In this document: positions 1-8,864 of the stretch, in pieces
Layout of the letters: every line of letters begins with the position of its first letter
Numbering within the stretch: the stretch's first letter is position 1
Assembly (NCBI GenBank): GCA_951394045.1
Contig: OX595986.1
Coordinates: 3,315,534 to 3,379,533, forward strand
Direction of reading: 5' to 3'
Source of the DNA: Nitzschia sp. DOCU1
Lineage: Eukaryota; Bacillariophyta; Bacillariophyceae; Bacillariales; Bacillariaceae
DNA length: 64,000 bases
Translations under genes and position numbers: made by a program
The notes under the pieces: model-generated
Databases searched by the model: none
Seen by the model: the letters and a program-made list of their open reading frames with translations, nothing else
What the model was told of the DNA's origin: nothing

Positions 1-198
1 GGAAGGGCTATCCCAGTTCTTACCAAAAGAAAGAAGAACGGATAAGAAAGATACCACAACGAGCGAGATGATGGATCCCGGCCAGAGGAGCATGCAAGAG
101 GCGAGCGGCACTGTACACGCCGCAATCAAATGCGTATTCAACTAACTATCAGGAGCTACTCTAAAGTCCTATTTCGTACCTGATAGGTGTCATTAAAG

Positions 199-1395
199 AT
201 GCTTAGAACTCAGAGGCAAATTGCTGTCATAATTCTGATGATACAACGAGTGTGCTGGTGTTTTCTTGTTTCTTCCAAGATAACTTATCCCCCCCATCCT
301 TCGCTCGCCAACCGATGCCCTCTATTTTGGAGCATGTACACCGACGTCGAAGGTGCCAAGGATACCGAATACTCTCTAGTGCTGGCCGAATCTCGGCTCT
401 ACCAAATTGGAAGCGAAACATATGACTTGCACTCGCCCAGAGAGTGGCTCGAGTACTGCGAGGCTCAAGATGGGCGAGAAGGGGCCTACACTGTCTTGAG
501 GTGCGATTTCTCTCCTACAACTAAGAAATGGAATACTTGGGGTCTCTCATTCCACGTGGAAAGACTGGTCAGCTCTTATGAAGTCTTGAGACGGGATAAA
601 GACGACTACTATAGCGACATATCTCAAGCCAAGTATCGCACCAACGAAATTATGACTTCCCTAATGAACGCTGCTGAAAATTCCATGACGCCATCAGTAA
701 AAATATCGGACTCTGCGGAATTACATGGTGTATATACTTTAATGCTGACTCTTTTGTGGACTCCAAAAGAGGAAGGTATCAAAATAAGAGGGCATGCCTT
801 CCATTCAGGGCAGATTTCAATACCAAGCGATTACAACCCTGAACCTATTGTAACGAGCCTTGCCTGTGACCCTCACTGGAATCCACAAGCAAGTGATACT
901 TTACCACGTCGATACGACAGCGTTCCCGAAGCTAAGCTTTCGTCTTGGTGTCGACGGCGGGCCCCACTCGAGAAAGCTTTCAAATCGCCTGGAATTGGAG
1001 AAGTCTTGCTAACGCGGGATATTGGAGATGATGTTGAGCTCTTGGAAGGCCTGACGTCCAATCTATTCGTTGTGTATTCTGATGGAAGGGTTCAGACGCC
1101 ACCAGCAGACTCTGTGCTTGGAGGTTATGCTCGGCAACTTGTTATGGAACATGCAGAAGAATGTGGCCTCAAAGTGCAAGTGGATCGAGTTCGAATGAGT
1201 GACGCGTCAAAGTGGACGGAAGTATTTACAACATCGTCAGTACGATTGATCACGCCTGTGAAGAAAATTGTAAGTGTCGAAAGGGTGGGCGGCAACACCA
1301 AGACTGTGTGGGAGCGGAAGGACCCAAACGTGAGACAATGCTGGAAGGATCTCTATGCGGCAATTCTACAAGGCCAAGTCGGCAAAGGGTCATAG
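199..1395 (+). CDS. Class IV (PLP fold type IV) aminotransferase-like protein, paralogue A
   Basis: A 398-residue protein. The reading frame opens at a GTG (187), but the first ATG is at 199 and is the likely start. Residues 1-26 are hydrophobic and look like a signal or signal-anchor peptide. The C-terminal half has the class IV aminotransferase pattern: a lysine in KLSSW (around residue 247) that aligns with the Schiff-base lysine region, then LLEGLTSNLFVVY (around 279-292), a DG-turn followed by TP, and an EVFTTSS segment matching the substrate/cofactor loop of D-amino acid and branched-chain aminotransferases. It resembles the plant group annotated as branched-chain aminotransferase-like proteins. 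Substrate is unknown. The gene at 3151-4521 is a clear paralogue in the same orientation, with an unrelated membrane-protein gene between them. Family call is firm; substrate and compartment are inference. Confidence 0.75.
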   Translation: MLRTQRQIAVIILMIQRVCWCFLVSSKITYPPHPSLANRCPLFWSMYTDVEGAKDTEYSLVLAESRLYQIGSETYDLHSPREWLEYCEAQDGREGAYTVLRCDFSPTTKKWNTWGLSFHVERLVSSYEVLRRDKDDYYSDISQAKYRTNEIMTSLMNAAENSMTPSVKISDSAELHGVYTLMLTLLWTPKEEGIKIRGHAFHSGQISIPSDYNPEPIVTSLACDPHWNPQASDTLPRRYDSVPEAKLSSWCRRRAPLEKAFKSPGIGEVLLTRDIGDDVELLEGLTSNLFVVYSDGRVQTPPADSVLGGYARQLVMEHAEECGLKVQVDRVRMSDASKWTEVFTTSSVRLITPVKKIVSVERVGGNTKTVWERKDPNVRQCWKDLYAAILQGQVGKGS

Positions 1396-1440
1396 CTAAT
1401 AGTACAGTCGTTACATTTCACAGAGTCATCTCCTATTGAG

Positions 1441-2691
1441 TTATACTACCAATGATGCAATTGCAAAACCAGTTCCTCCAACAACTAATGCGCCGGATGC
1501 CCCCACTGCAAAAGGCTTCCATCCAACCCCCTTGAGAGACGCAGCAGACGTGCTCAAACCAACCCCGGCCATTGCTGTCCCAAGGGCATATTTTGATACG
1601 TCACTGCCGATGAAATCCATGGTAGTTTGGTACGCCGCTACATCGGGTCCCAAAAAGAAATCGCCCGTGGAGCGGAAGGACGCCATGCCGATGAAAGCGA
1701 TCAAGAAGCTGGGAACGTATTTCTTGAAAGTGTTGAGACCCGAAATGGAGTCACCAATGACTGGTTTCTCCTTGTCCTCGGTACTCTTGCTCTTTTCCAT
1801 AGCATGCATGTAGGTTAGGCCAGGGATTGCAATAGCAAGTCCCAAGTTTCTCGTAAGCTTGGTAATTGCTGCCACTTTCAAAGCCACTTCGTCATCGAAC
1901 GTTTCTTTGTAGGACATGGCTGATCCCAGAACTTGTGATGTGTCATGAATGGCGACCCCTAGACACATGCCCACTTGTTCAGATCCTGAACAAAGAGCGT
2001 TGAAAACGTACGGATACACCAACATTCCTATCGTGCCAAACGCCACAGTGTTGGCCACCGCGACAGCAATATCACGGTTGGAGGCATTGATGGCTGGTGC
2101 CAACGCCGTAATAGCAGTCACACCACATATAGAAGTCCCCGCCGTCAGGAGAAGAGACATTTCCTTGGGAAGTCCAGCGAGACGACCAGCAATAGGGATA
2201 AAAGTTAATCCAGCTCCAACTGCTCCAATGACCACTGGTAGACCCTGAGAGCCTGTCGTCAGCAGTTCAACAAATGACAGCTTGGCGGCGACTGCAACAA
2301 TGCCGCCTTGGAGAATCGCCTTGGTGGCAAAGGCGACACCAGGTTTCATTGTGTCGGAATACCCAACGGTATTTTTGATCCCCATTCCCAAGAGAATCGC
2401 GACAGGGATGCCGGAAATCGGCACAGCTAGAGCCGTCGTCAGAGCCGATGCGACTTGAAATCCAGCAGTGGCCGTTGCTGCAGATAAGGCAACACCCGGC
2501 ACCAAAGCCAAAGTGGAATCAGAAATCAGTGGCTTTGCCAGTTTCGTTTCGTTCTTTTCATTTTTCTTGTGGTCTGTCGTCGGAATGGCCGAAAAGTGGC
2601 GCGGCAGAGACACTCGTCCACAGGACCACTCCAACCTCGGTCGGTGAACAAGTTGACGGGCAACAAGGGGGCGGACGCGCTGAAGCATCAT
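1441..2691 (-). CDS. UPF0324 (YeiH-like) membrane protein, probably mitochondrial
   Basis: A 416-residue polytopic membrane protein of the UPF0324/Cons_hypoth698 family, mainly known from bacteria (YeiH) and of unproven transport function. The frame opens upstream at TTG; the tandem ATGs at 2691 and 2688 begin an arginine-rich, acid-free presequence (residues 1-30, ending near FSA) typical of mitochondrial targeting. Family marks seen: a glycine-rich membrane segment with the SICGVTAITA motif, the AIHDTSQV motif, and a KLTRN motif, in the usual order. About ten hydrophobic segments follow the presequence. It ends 45 bp from the 3' end of aminotransferase A (convergent) and shares a 459-bp promoter region with aminotransferase paralogue B (divergent). 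A bacterial or organellar origin is possible but not shown here. Confidence 0.8.
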   Translation of the reverse strand: MMLQRVRPLVARQLVHRPRLEWSCGRVSLPRHFSAIPTTDHKKNEKNETKLAKPLISDSTLALVPGVALSAATATAGFQVASALTTALAVPISGIPVAILLGMGIKNTVGYSDTMKPGVAFATKAILQGGIVAVAAKLSFVELLTTGSQGLPVVIGAVGAGLTFIPIAGRLAGLPKEMSLLLTAGTSICGVTAITALAPAINASNRDIAVAVANTVAFGTIGMLVYPYVFNALCSGSEQVGMCLGVAIHDTSQVLGSAMSYKETFDDEVALKVAAITKLTRNLGLAIAIPGLTYMHAMEKSKSTEDKEKPVIGDSISGLNTFKKYVPSFLIAFIGMASFRSTGDFFLGPDVAAYQTTMDFIGSDVSKYALGTAMAGVGLSTSAASLKGVGWKPFAVGASGALVVGGTGFAIASLVV

Positions 2692-3150
2692 GATGAAAAT
2701 TAACTTTTCCTGGAAACCTGAGGTCAATGAATCTGATCACCTGTGATGAAACCTGCCTCTTGCTCTTCAATGAAATGAAATGAATTATCAACACAACATT
2801 GATTTACAAGAAAGGTTGCGAAACAGATTGTCCGCATCGGTCGAAAATAGGCTCTTCGTCCTTTCCAAATTCTTCAGAATCCGATTGTCAAAAGCTGACG
2901 TCACCCTTTTCTCGTTGCCCTTTTGCGGCAAGGCTTCAGCCTTTAGTGGGTCGGATTAGTCATCTATCTTCGTGACGTCATGGTGGAACAACGTGCGATT
3001 TCGGGGCGCTCCTCTGTCGCCGCACCAAAAACTCTCTAAAGTTGCCCCTTTTTCAACAACGACAAAGATGGAAGCACCATCGCGGTACTCTAAAAAGATC
3101 ATCAAAAGCTGTGACTGTGACAAGGACCATAGTCGAAACTGTGTCGTTAG
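2692..3150. promoter_or_regulatory. Divergent promoter region with two TGACGTCA palindromes
   Basis: This 459-bp gap separates the minus-strand UPF0324 gene from the plus-strand aminotransferase B gene. It contains two perfect TGACGTCA palindromes, at 2896-2903 and 2973-2980, 77 bp apart. TGACGTCA is the classic bZIP/CREB-type site, and TGACGT elements have been described in diatom CO2/cAMP-responsive promoters. No coding region is supported. Use as a CO2/cAMP element is inference. Confidence 0.5.
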
Positions 3151-4521
3151 ATGGTACACGGAAGCATGCAATCTAGTTGTCGCTTGGTATTTTTGGCAGC
3201 AGCAAGTACTACTTTCAGAGCCCGAGGCCTTACGAACGTCGTCAGCAGAAAGGTGTCCATTGCGACCCTTAGCATCGGCAACCCGACTCCCAGCCAAACG
3301 AAGATGGCCTGGTGTCGCACTGCATCGGTCCAGCCAGGCGGAGAGATTGCCCTCGAGACCATTGCAGATGGCGTCCTAACGGAGAGTGATCAGTCGACAC
3401 GGATAGTTGGAGGGCAAGCCTTTGATTTGACACAAAGTGTCGACTGGATGGAATATCTGGAAAAAATAGAAAGCAGAGAAAACGACGAGGGCGGTGCTGG
3501 GGCCTATGATACCATGAGATGCGATGTAATCCTTTCAAAGGAGAAGCTCGGCTCGACGCAAAATAGAGTCCAAGTCTGGGGGCAAGACTACCATTTACAG
3601 CGATTACAAAAATCTTACTTATCGTTGCTACATGCAAAGAAGTTTACATCAGATCTTTCCGCGCCTATCGAGCCAAACGTCTTGAAAGAGGCCATGGGGC
3701 AATCAAATAAGATTATATCCGAACTTCTGGCCAGCGCTGAATCTTCCGTTCAGTTGACCGAATCGTCGGAAGAGGATACCTTGATCCAGCTGTTTCGAGT
3801 GACACTGCTCTGGTCAAGCATGCCGCCGGGATCCACAGAAGCAACCACCAATGACTCTATTTTGGTCCGAGGTCACGCCACCAGCTCCTGCAAACCCATG
3901 AAGGTACATCAAGCCCCTGAACCGATTGTCGTTTCCATAGCGGCACACTCTACAGACGCGACCCACGACGACGAAGAGGCAACCGTTGACACATCTTTAC
4001 CCACCAGGTATTCAAATCCACAGAGCAAGATTGCATCCTGGTGCCGCCAACGAAAACAACTGGAGAAAGCTCACTACAAGCCTCCCGATGCTTCAGAAGT
4101 ACTAATGGTTCGACCGAGGCGAGACGAAGCTAAAAAGTCTCGACTCGAAGTTCTGGAAGGACTTTCATCCAACTTTTTTGCCATTTACAAGGATGGGACA
4201 TTGCGGACAGCCACGGAGGGGGTTCTACACGGATACGTTCGCCACCTGGTACTGGATTGTGCTAGCAGTGTAGGATTGAAATTCGACTCTCGCCCCATCT
4301 TTCTTCATGAATCCAACGAGTGGCAAGAAGCTTTCATTACATCTTCGTCGCGCCTGATTTACCCCATTTCGAAGGTACTTCTTCCCGAAGAAGGCAAGGA
4401 CGATTCGAACGGTAATTCGTTTGTGGAATACTGGAAGTACGAAACCACCGGAGTAACGCCCAAGTGGCAAGAGTTGCTGCAAGAGATTCTAAAGGCTGGC
4501 GGCTATCAAGAACTAAAATAG
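3151..4521 (+). CDS. Class IV aminotransferase-like protein, paralogue B
   Basis: A 456-residue paralogue of the 199-1395 product, starting at an ATG and with a signal-like N-terminus (hydrophobic LVFLAAAS at residues 13-20). The shared landmarks are a WMEYLE / WLEYCE segment, a GAYDTMRCD / GAYTVLRCD segment, KIASWCRQR carrying the candidate PLP lysine, VLEGLSSNFFAIY, GVLHGYVRHLV and EAFITSSSRLI. The two proteins share order and spacing, but B has extra acidic inserts. Class IV enzymes use PLP to move amino groups on D-amino acids, branched-chain amino acids or aminodeoxychorismate; which applies is not visible. Its promoter is shared with the UPF0324 gene and carries paired bZIP-type palindromes. 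Duplication of A and B presumably happened around, or was later interrupted by, the UPF0324 gene. Confidence 0.75.
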   Translation: MVHGSMQSSCRLVFLAAASTTFRARGLTNVVSRKVSIATLSIGNPTPSQTKMAWCRTASVQPGGEIALETIADGVLTESDQSTRIVGGQAFDLTQSVDWMEYLEKIESRENDEGGAGAYDTMRCDVILSKEKLGSTQNRVQVWGQDYHLQRLQKSYLSLLHAKKFTSDLSAPIEPNVLKEAMGQSNKIISELLASAESSVQLTESSEEDTLIQLFRVTLLWSSMPPGSTEATTNDSILVRGHATSSCKPMKVHQAPEPIVVSIAAHSTDATHDDEEATVDTSLPTRYSNPQSKIASWCRQRKQLEKAHYKPPDASEVLMVRPRRDEAKKSRLEVLEGLSSNFFAIYKDGTLRTATEGVLHGYVRHLVLDCASSVGLKFDSRPIFLHESNEWQEAFITSSSRLIYPISKVLLPEEGKDDSNGNSFVEYWKYETTGVTPKWQELLQEILKAGGYQELK

Positions 4522-4589
4522 AAAGTAGCTCATCAATAGCATTCTGACTACGTCGTCCATAGCAACAATTATGGCTGAAAATAATTCGA

Positions 4590-5369
4590 TTACTGTGCCA
4601 ACAAGGTGCAAAGGTACATGTTCCAGAAGATGGATATAGTATTGGAGTAGAGTACTCGCAGTTGAGGAGGAATGAACGCCATGTTGAATGCATTGGTGAT
4701 TGGGAATATTTTGTATTGCATGAGGAGGAGCTCATTCAGCTGTGCCAGGCACTTCTTGGTCGCTCTAGCCATGGACGGGGTCCGTTGGAGCACAACGGAC
4801 TCAATCATTTCAAAGACGTAGTAATAGGAAGGAAAGTAAATTGCCACCCCAAGAGTTTGATCGGTAAATACCTGTGCCAAAACTTGACCAAGTTTGGACG
4901 TCTTGTATTTCTTCTTCAAATAGTTGCCAAGACGAAACAATATGTCGTACCAGTAGTGGACGAAGGGACCCACATACAAGAGACCACATAGAAAGAAAGT
5001 GATCACGCGCTTCAAGTTGAGTGCTCGAATCTCGCCCGCCAGAAACGCTTCAAACTTTTGACCGAGGATATCACCCAACAAGTTGATGATTGCGGCTGTA
5101 ACGCTTTTTGTGACCAATGCATTTTCTGTACACTGTCGAAGATACCAGTCGTACGCTCTCTTCAAGGATCCATCTGGCGCGACAGGAGGATTAATAGTCT
5201 TGGGACGCTTTTGCATTGCGCCCTTGGGAGGCTGTGCTTGAGGAGGCAATGTTCGACCTCGCTTTACCAAGGCCACCCCTGGGGATCTCACAGCCTTGCC
5301 GCCCTCCACAGTCACAGTGGAGCAGACAAAATACACGGCGAGTAGAAGGAAAAGACGCTTCATTGTCAT
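4590..5369 (-). CDS. Mpv17/PMP22 family membrane protein
   Basis: A 259-residue protein with an ATG start at 5369 (a second in-frame ATG lies two codons on). Residues 3-22 form a signal peptide; a proline- and lysine-rich linker follows to about residue 65. The rest is an Mpv17/PMP22 domain: YDWYLRQCTENALVTKSVTAA at the front, a GPFVHYWYDIL segment, a DQT motif, and the C-terminal block PITNAFNMAFIPPQLRVLYSN followed by FWNMYL. Family members (Mpv17, PXMP2, yeast Sym1) are four-helix inner organelle membrane proteins thought to form small-solute channels. The usual tryptophan of the WP-x-x-Q segment is replaced (QYKIFPIT). The signal peptide suggests entry to the ER or plastid rather than the mitochondrion, which is inference. 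It is convergent with aminotransferase B. Confidence 0.85.
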   Translation of the reverse strand: MTMKRLFLLLAVYFVCSTVTVEGGKAVRSPGVALVKRGRTLPPQAQPPKGAMQKRPKTINPPVAPDGSLKRAYDWYLRQCTENALVTKSVTAAIINLLGDILGQKFEAFLAGEIRALNLKRVITFFLCGLLYVGPFVHYWYDILFRLGNYLKKKYKTSKLGQVLAQVFTDQTLGVAIYFPSYYYVFEMIESVVLQRTPSMARATKKCLAQLNELLLMQYKIFPITNAFNMAFIPPQLRVLYSNTISIFWNMYLCTLLAQ

Positions 5370-5816
5370 GAGGAACTGGTTTGAGTTTGAGTTTGGTGGT
5401 TGTCAGAGAGATGATGGAGAGACACTCTCGAAGGGAAGCACGAGAAGCGGCCTGACGCCAATGGGTGGTGTCGTCATTTTTGGTTTGGACCCGTCGCGTG
5501 TGTTGTTTTGTTGGCGCGAAATTTTGCCCACCTTGTCGCCACGTATGTATGTATCGTACGAAGGAATGAATCTGAATCCAACGATCGGAGCGCGCTCGTT
5601 TTCGCGCCCGTTGACTACAATGATTCCACGTGGAAACAAATAGGCCAATGCTTCATTTTTTCGTAACTCAAACTCAAAATGGACAACCGAGGAGAGCAGT
5701 AGCAGTCGTCACACAGCCACATATGCATATGCTCTACGGCTGACATTCTGCTGCGACGGGTTGAATCGGCATTGTCTGGGTTTACACGAGTGCGATGAAG
5801 ATGAGTTGAGTTGACA
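5370..5816. other. Divergent intergenic region (447 bp)
   Basis: Shared upstream region of the minus-strand Mpv17-like gene and the plus-strand methyltransferase gene. It contains a short TATG/GTAT-rich patch near 5543-5558 but no coding region or RNA gene that I can support. Confidence 0.4.
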
Positions 5817-7019
5817 ATGACTCATGGACTGACGCTGGAGGCCGTCGAGGAAGCGACAAGAGACGCCAGGGCACTTGCATTCTACAGAATCGGGCTTCTC
5901 GACGGTGATGGTCCCGGTTTTCCGGCCTTATTTCTATCATTGGTGCGGCAAGCTTGTGAAGAATGGTTACTGCTTGTATCCGGCGTTGACACTGCTACTT
6001 CGAATGGCTTGGATTGCAATGAGAAGACTGCTTCGATACGGCGTGTTCTGGAAATAACTGCGAAGTGTTCTTCCATGGATCAAACCCTCAAAGAGGAGTT
6101 GGCCCATGAAGGTCTACACTTGATTCTCTCCAAAATCATTAAGCTCAACCCCTCCATTTTTGAAACCGAAGAAGATCAGGATGCTGTAATGGGTGTTCAG
6201 GAAATGGCATGCGAAATCGCTGCCTTGGCGCCATCCTTTCCAATGCGTGTGGCCCCCTTTTCTCGCCAGGAATTGTCGGACCGACTTCCTTTGATATTTT
6301 CCATCGGTGCGGTGGACAGAGATGATACCAATACGGTAACTATACTTATCAACCAGGTGAAACAGCGGCAGAGCTCGCAGGCCGACGTGGGGTTCTTAAT
6401 GTGGCCGTCCGCGGTCGTACTTTCCCGTTACTTGGTGACGAATTTTGAGATTGTCGTTGGAAAGAGCATTCTTGAGCTAGGTGCTGGATGCGGATTGACG
6501 GGGCTTGTTGCTGGGGAGCTTCTAGCTTATCGGGGTATGAACGCAACCACAGCAGTATTGTTGACGGATTTTAACAAAACCGTCGTCAAGAATTGCGAAC
6601 GCAACATTCTACTGAATGGACTTGAAAACGTTGCAAAAGCAGACGAACTAGACTTCTACAAACAAGATGTCAATAACCATGGCTGGGTGGACTCATTGGG
6701 TACCATCCGAGAGCAGGTAGATTTGATCTTGGTGGCTGATATCATTTGTCAACCAGAAGATGCGTTTGCGGCGGCCCGAACCATGTTCTGCGCCTTGAAA
6801 AAGGGCGGCAAAGCCATCATTGTATGTGCAGACTCCAAGCATCGATTTGGCGTGGAAAGGCTGGAAGAAGCTTGCAATCAAGTTGGCCTACGCGTATCTT
6901 CAACGGATATTCGAGATTTGTACGCAGGCCGACTGTTGACCAGTAACATGGACATGGAAAAGACGACTGGATACGTCGAGGATATGAGCTTGACCATGTA
7001 TTGTATAGATAAATCTTGA
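5817..7019 (+). CDS. Family-16 (METTL21/FAM86-like) protein methyltransferase
   Basis: A 400-residue protein; the frame opens at TTG (5811) and the first ATG is at 5817. The C-terminal half is a class I SAM-dependent methyltransferase of the Methyltransf_16 group: FLMWPSAVVLSRYL leads into motif I LELGAGCGLTGL (about residues 218-230, the SAM-binding glycine loop), an acidic LLTDFN motif II, and DLILVADIIC (the post-II motif that substitutes for the D/E-x-x-Y active motif in this family). Relatives methylate lysines on chaperones, elongation factors and other proteins. The N-terminal about 180 residues are helical and look like the long N-terminal extension of FAM86/EEF2KMT-type enzymes, so an elongation factor is a possible substrate. 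There is no targeting sequence, so a cytosolic location is likely. Confidence 0.75.
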   Translation: MTHGLTLEAVEEATRDARALAFYRIGLLDGDGPGFPALFLSLVRQACEEWLLLVSGVDTATSNGLDCNEKTASIRRVLEITAKCSSMDQTLKEELAHEGLHLILSKIIKLNPSIFETEEDQDAVMGVQEMACEIAALAPSFPMRVAPFSRQELSDRLPLIFSIGAVDRDDTNTVTILINQVKQRQSSQADVGFLMWPSAVVLSRYLVTNFEIVVGKSILELGAGCGLTGLVAGELLAYRGMNATTAVLLTDFNKTVVKNCERNILLNGLENVAKADELDFYKQDVNNHGWVDSLGTIREQVDLILVADIICQPEDAFAAARTMFCALKKGGKAIIVCADSKHRFGVERLEEACNQVGLRVSSTDIRDLYAGRLLTSNMDMEKTTGYVEDMSLTMYCIDKS

Positions 7020-7394
7020 GCAATCTCTAAACTTTCTTTTTCTACTAGCTAGCGAAGAAGCTTTCTTTGGACTTCGAAGTTGTTGCTCTCAACTATTTTA
7101 AAGTGATCGGTTGAGTCCTGAATGTAAAAGGGGGGCAAACATTTTCGTATGTTTTAGGGACTTTGAGAAGGGGAACAATGACGTCCGATCCATCGTCGTC
7201 GTCACCCGCGTTTTTTGCCGCCATCACGCCGCCAAGTTTCGCGTCATCGCAACATCACCCATCTCGATCGTCGGCGTCCCACACCCTCGACGTTCTGTCT
7301 CGATTTCTGTATCCAAGCGACGACTTTGGTCACATTCACCACACGAAAGTATCTTTCGACAGTGGCTACTTTATTCAGCGTCGAAATCTTGAAA
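7020..7394. other. Intergenic region upstream of lipoyl synthase (375 bp)
   Basis: Between the methyltransferase stop and the lipoyl synthase ATG. Several short overlapping frames exist but none resembles a protein; it most likely holds the lipoyl synthase promoter and 5' UTR. Confidence 0.4.
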
Positions 7395-8799
7395 ATGGTC
7401 CGGTTTGATCAAGCTTTGATTCTTGTTCTGTTGAGCCAAAGCTTCTTGGGCGAAACGTCAGCATGGCAATCGAACCCGTCGGCGTCAGGAATCCGCAGAA
7501 CATCTGCTATTTCGGTCACGTCGCGAGATGTGGAGCAGGAAGAAAAAGTTCCTTACGTCGTTGCACGTGGGGATGGGTCTAAAGGAGGTGGAGGCCTTCC
7601 CATGCCCAAGTCTGACGGCGAGAGTGGCTTGACCCGACCAAAAGTGGGCGCTGAAATGCCAGAGGGGTGAGTTGGACGACAAGCCCGAAATTTCGTTGAA
7701 TTGTGGTCGAAGACTAATCGTCATTTATTCTCTATATCAACAGGCGGCCATCTTGGTTCCGAGTTCCGGGTCCTTCGTTAGGTGAGTTTGTCAACGCTGA
7801 ATCGGATTGAAATCTTCTCGAAAATATTATCTGACAAAATGGCCTCATTTTTTCTGAATATAGCTCCCGGTTCCAGATACGTTGAAGTGAAAGAATCATT
7901 GCGAGACTTAAATTTGAATACTGTATGTGAAGAGGCTCAATGCCCGAATGTCGGTGAATGCTGGAGTGGTGGAACGGGAACTATCATGCTTCTTGGAGAC
8001 ACCTGCACACGCGGGTGCATGTTCTGCGCGGTCAAGACGGACGCCAAGCCCCCACCGCCGGATCCGTTTGAACCCTTCAAGACGGCAGAGGCTGTGGCAA
8101 AGTGGGGCGTGGATTACATTGTTTTGACGAGTGTGGACCGCGATGATATTCCAGATGGTGGTGCACAACACTTTGCTCATACGGTGGAATTGCTTAAGCA
8201 CAAGAAACCTGAATTGCTCGTCGAATGCTTAGTATCCGATTTCCAAGGGGACAAGAAGGCGGTAGAAACTCTGGCGACTTCGGGTTTAGATGTATATGCG
8301 CACAATGTTGAGACGGTGGAGCGACTACAAAAGGTGAGTTTGTCGGGTCTTTCGGCGTCAAACTTGATCTAGCAGTCCAAACGCTAACGCCGTGGTCCCA
8401 TTTTAGTTTGTTCGCGACTCAAGGGCTGGCTATCAGCAGAGTCTTTCCACACTAGAGCACGCCAAGAAAGTAAAACCTGGTTTGTACACAAAGACGAGTC
8501 TCATGTTGGGTTTGGGTGAAACTGATGATGAGGTCATTCAAACCATGAAGGATCTCCGGGCGATCGATGTTGACGTTGTCACTTTTGGACAGTATTTACG
8601 ACCGACCGAAAATCATTTGTCTGTAGTGGAGTACGTTAAGCCAGAGAAATTTGATTATTTCCGAAGGCTCGGTGAAGAAATGGGATTCAAATATGTTGCC
8701 AGCGGACCGATGGTGAGAAGTTCTTACAAGGCGGGAGAGTTCTACTTGACGCATATGATCCAAAAGGAACGCAAAGAAGCAGAACAACAAAGCTCATAG
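7395..8799 (+). CDS. LIPA: Lipoyl synthase (radical SAM), probably plastid-targeted
   Basis: A 390-residue protein in four exons: 7395-7666, 7744-7781 (38 nt), 7864-8333 and 8407-8799. All introns are GT-AG and each join keeps the frame. Lipoyl synthase inserts two sulfurs into the octanoyl group on lipoyl domains of 2-oxoacid dehydrogenases. Evidence: the auxiliary 4Fe-4S cysteines in [12 protein letters not shown], the radical SAM cysteines in CTRGCMFC, the VDRDD and YAHNVETV motifs, the MLGLGET segment, and the C-terminal RSSY serine ligand. The N-terminus [17 protein letters not shown] is a signal peptide followed by SA-W, close to the diatom plastid cleavage motif with an aromatic residue at +1, so the plastid isoform (partner of plastid pyruvate dehydrogenase) is the likely identity. 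Length matches the family. Confidence 0.95.
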
Positions 8800-8864
8800 A
8801 AACCGCGTAAGCAATTTTAGTTCAATTATTTTCTGCATTGCTACTCTAGACTTCTCACAGCTAC

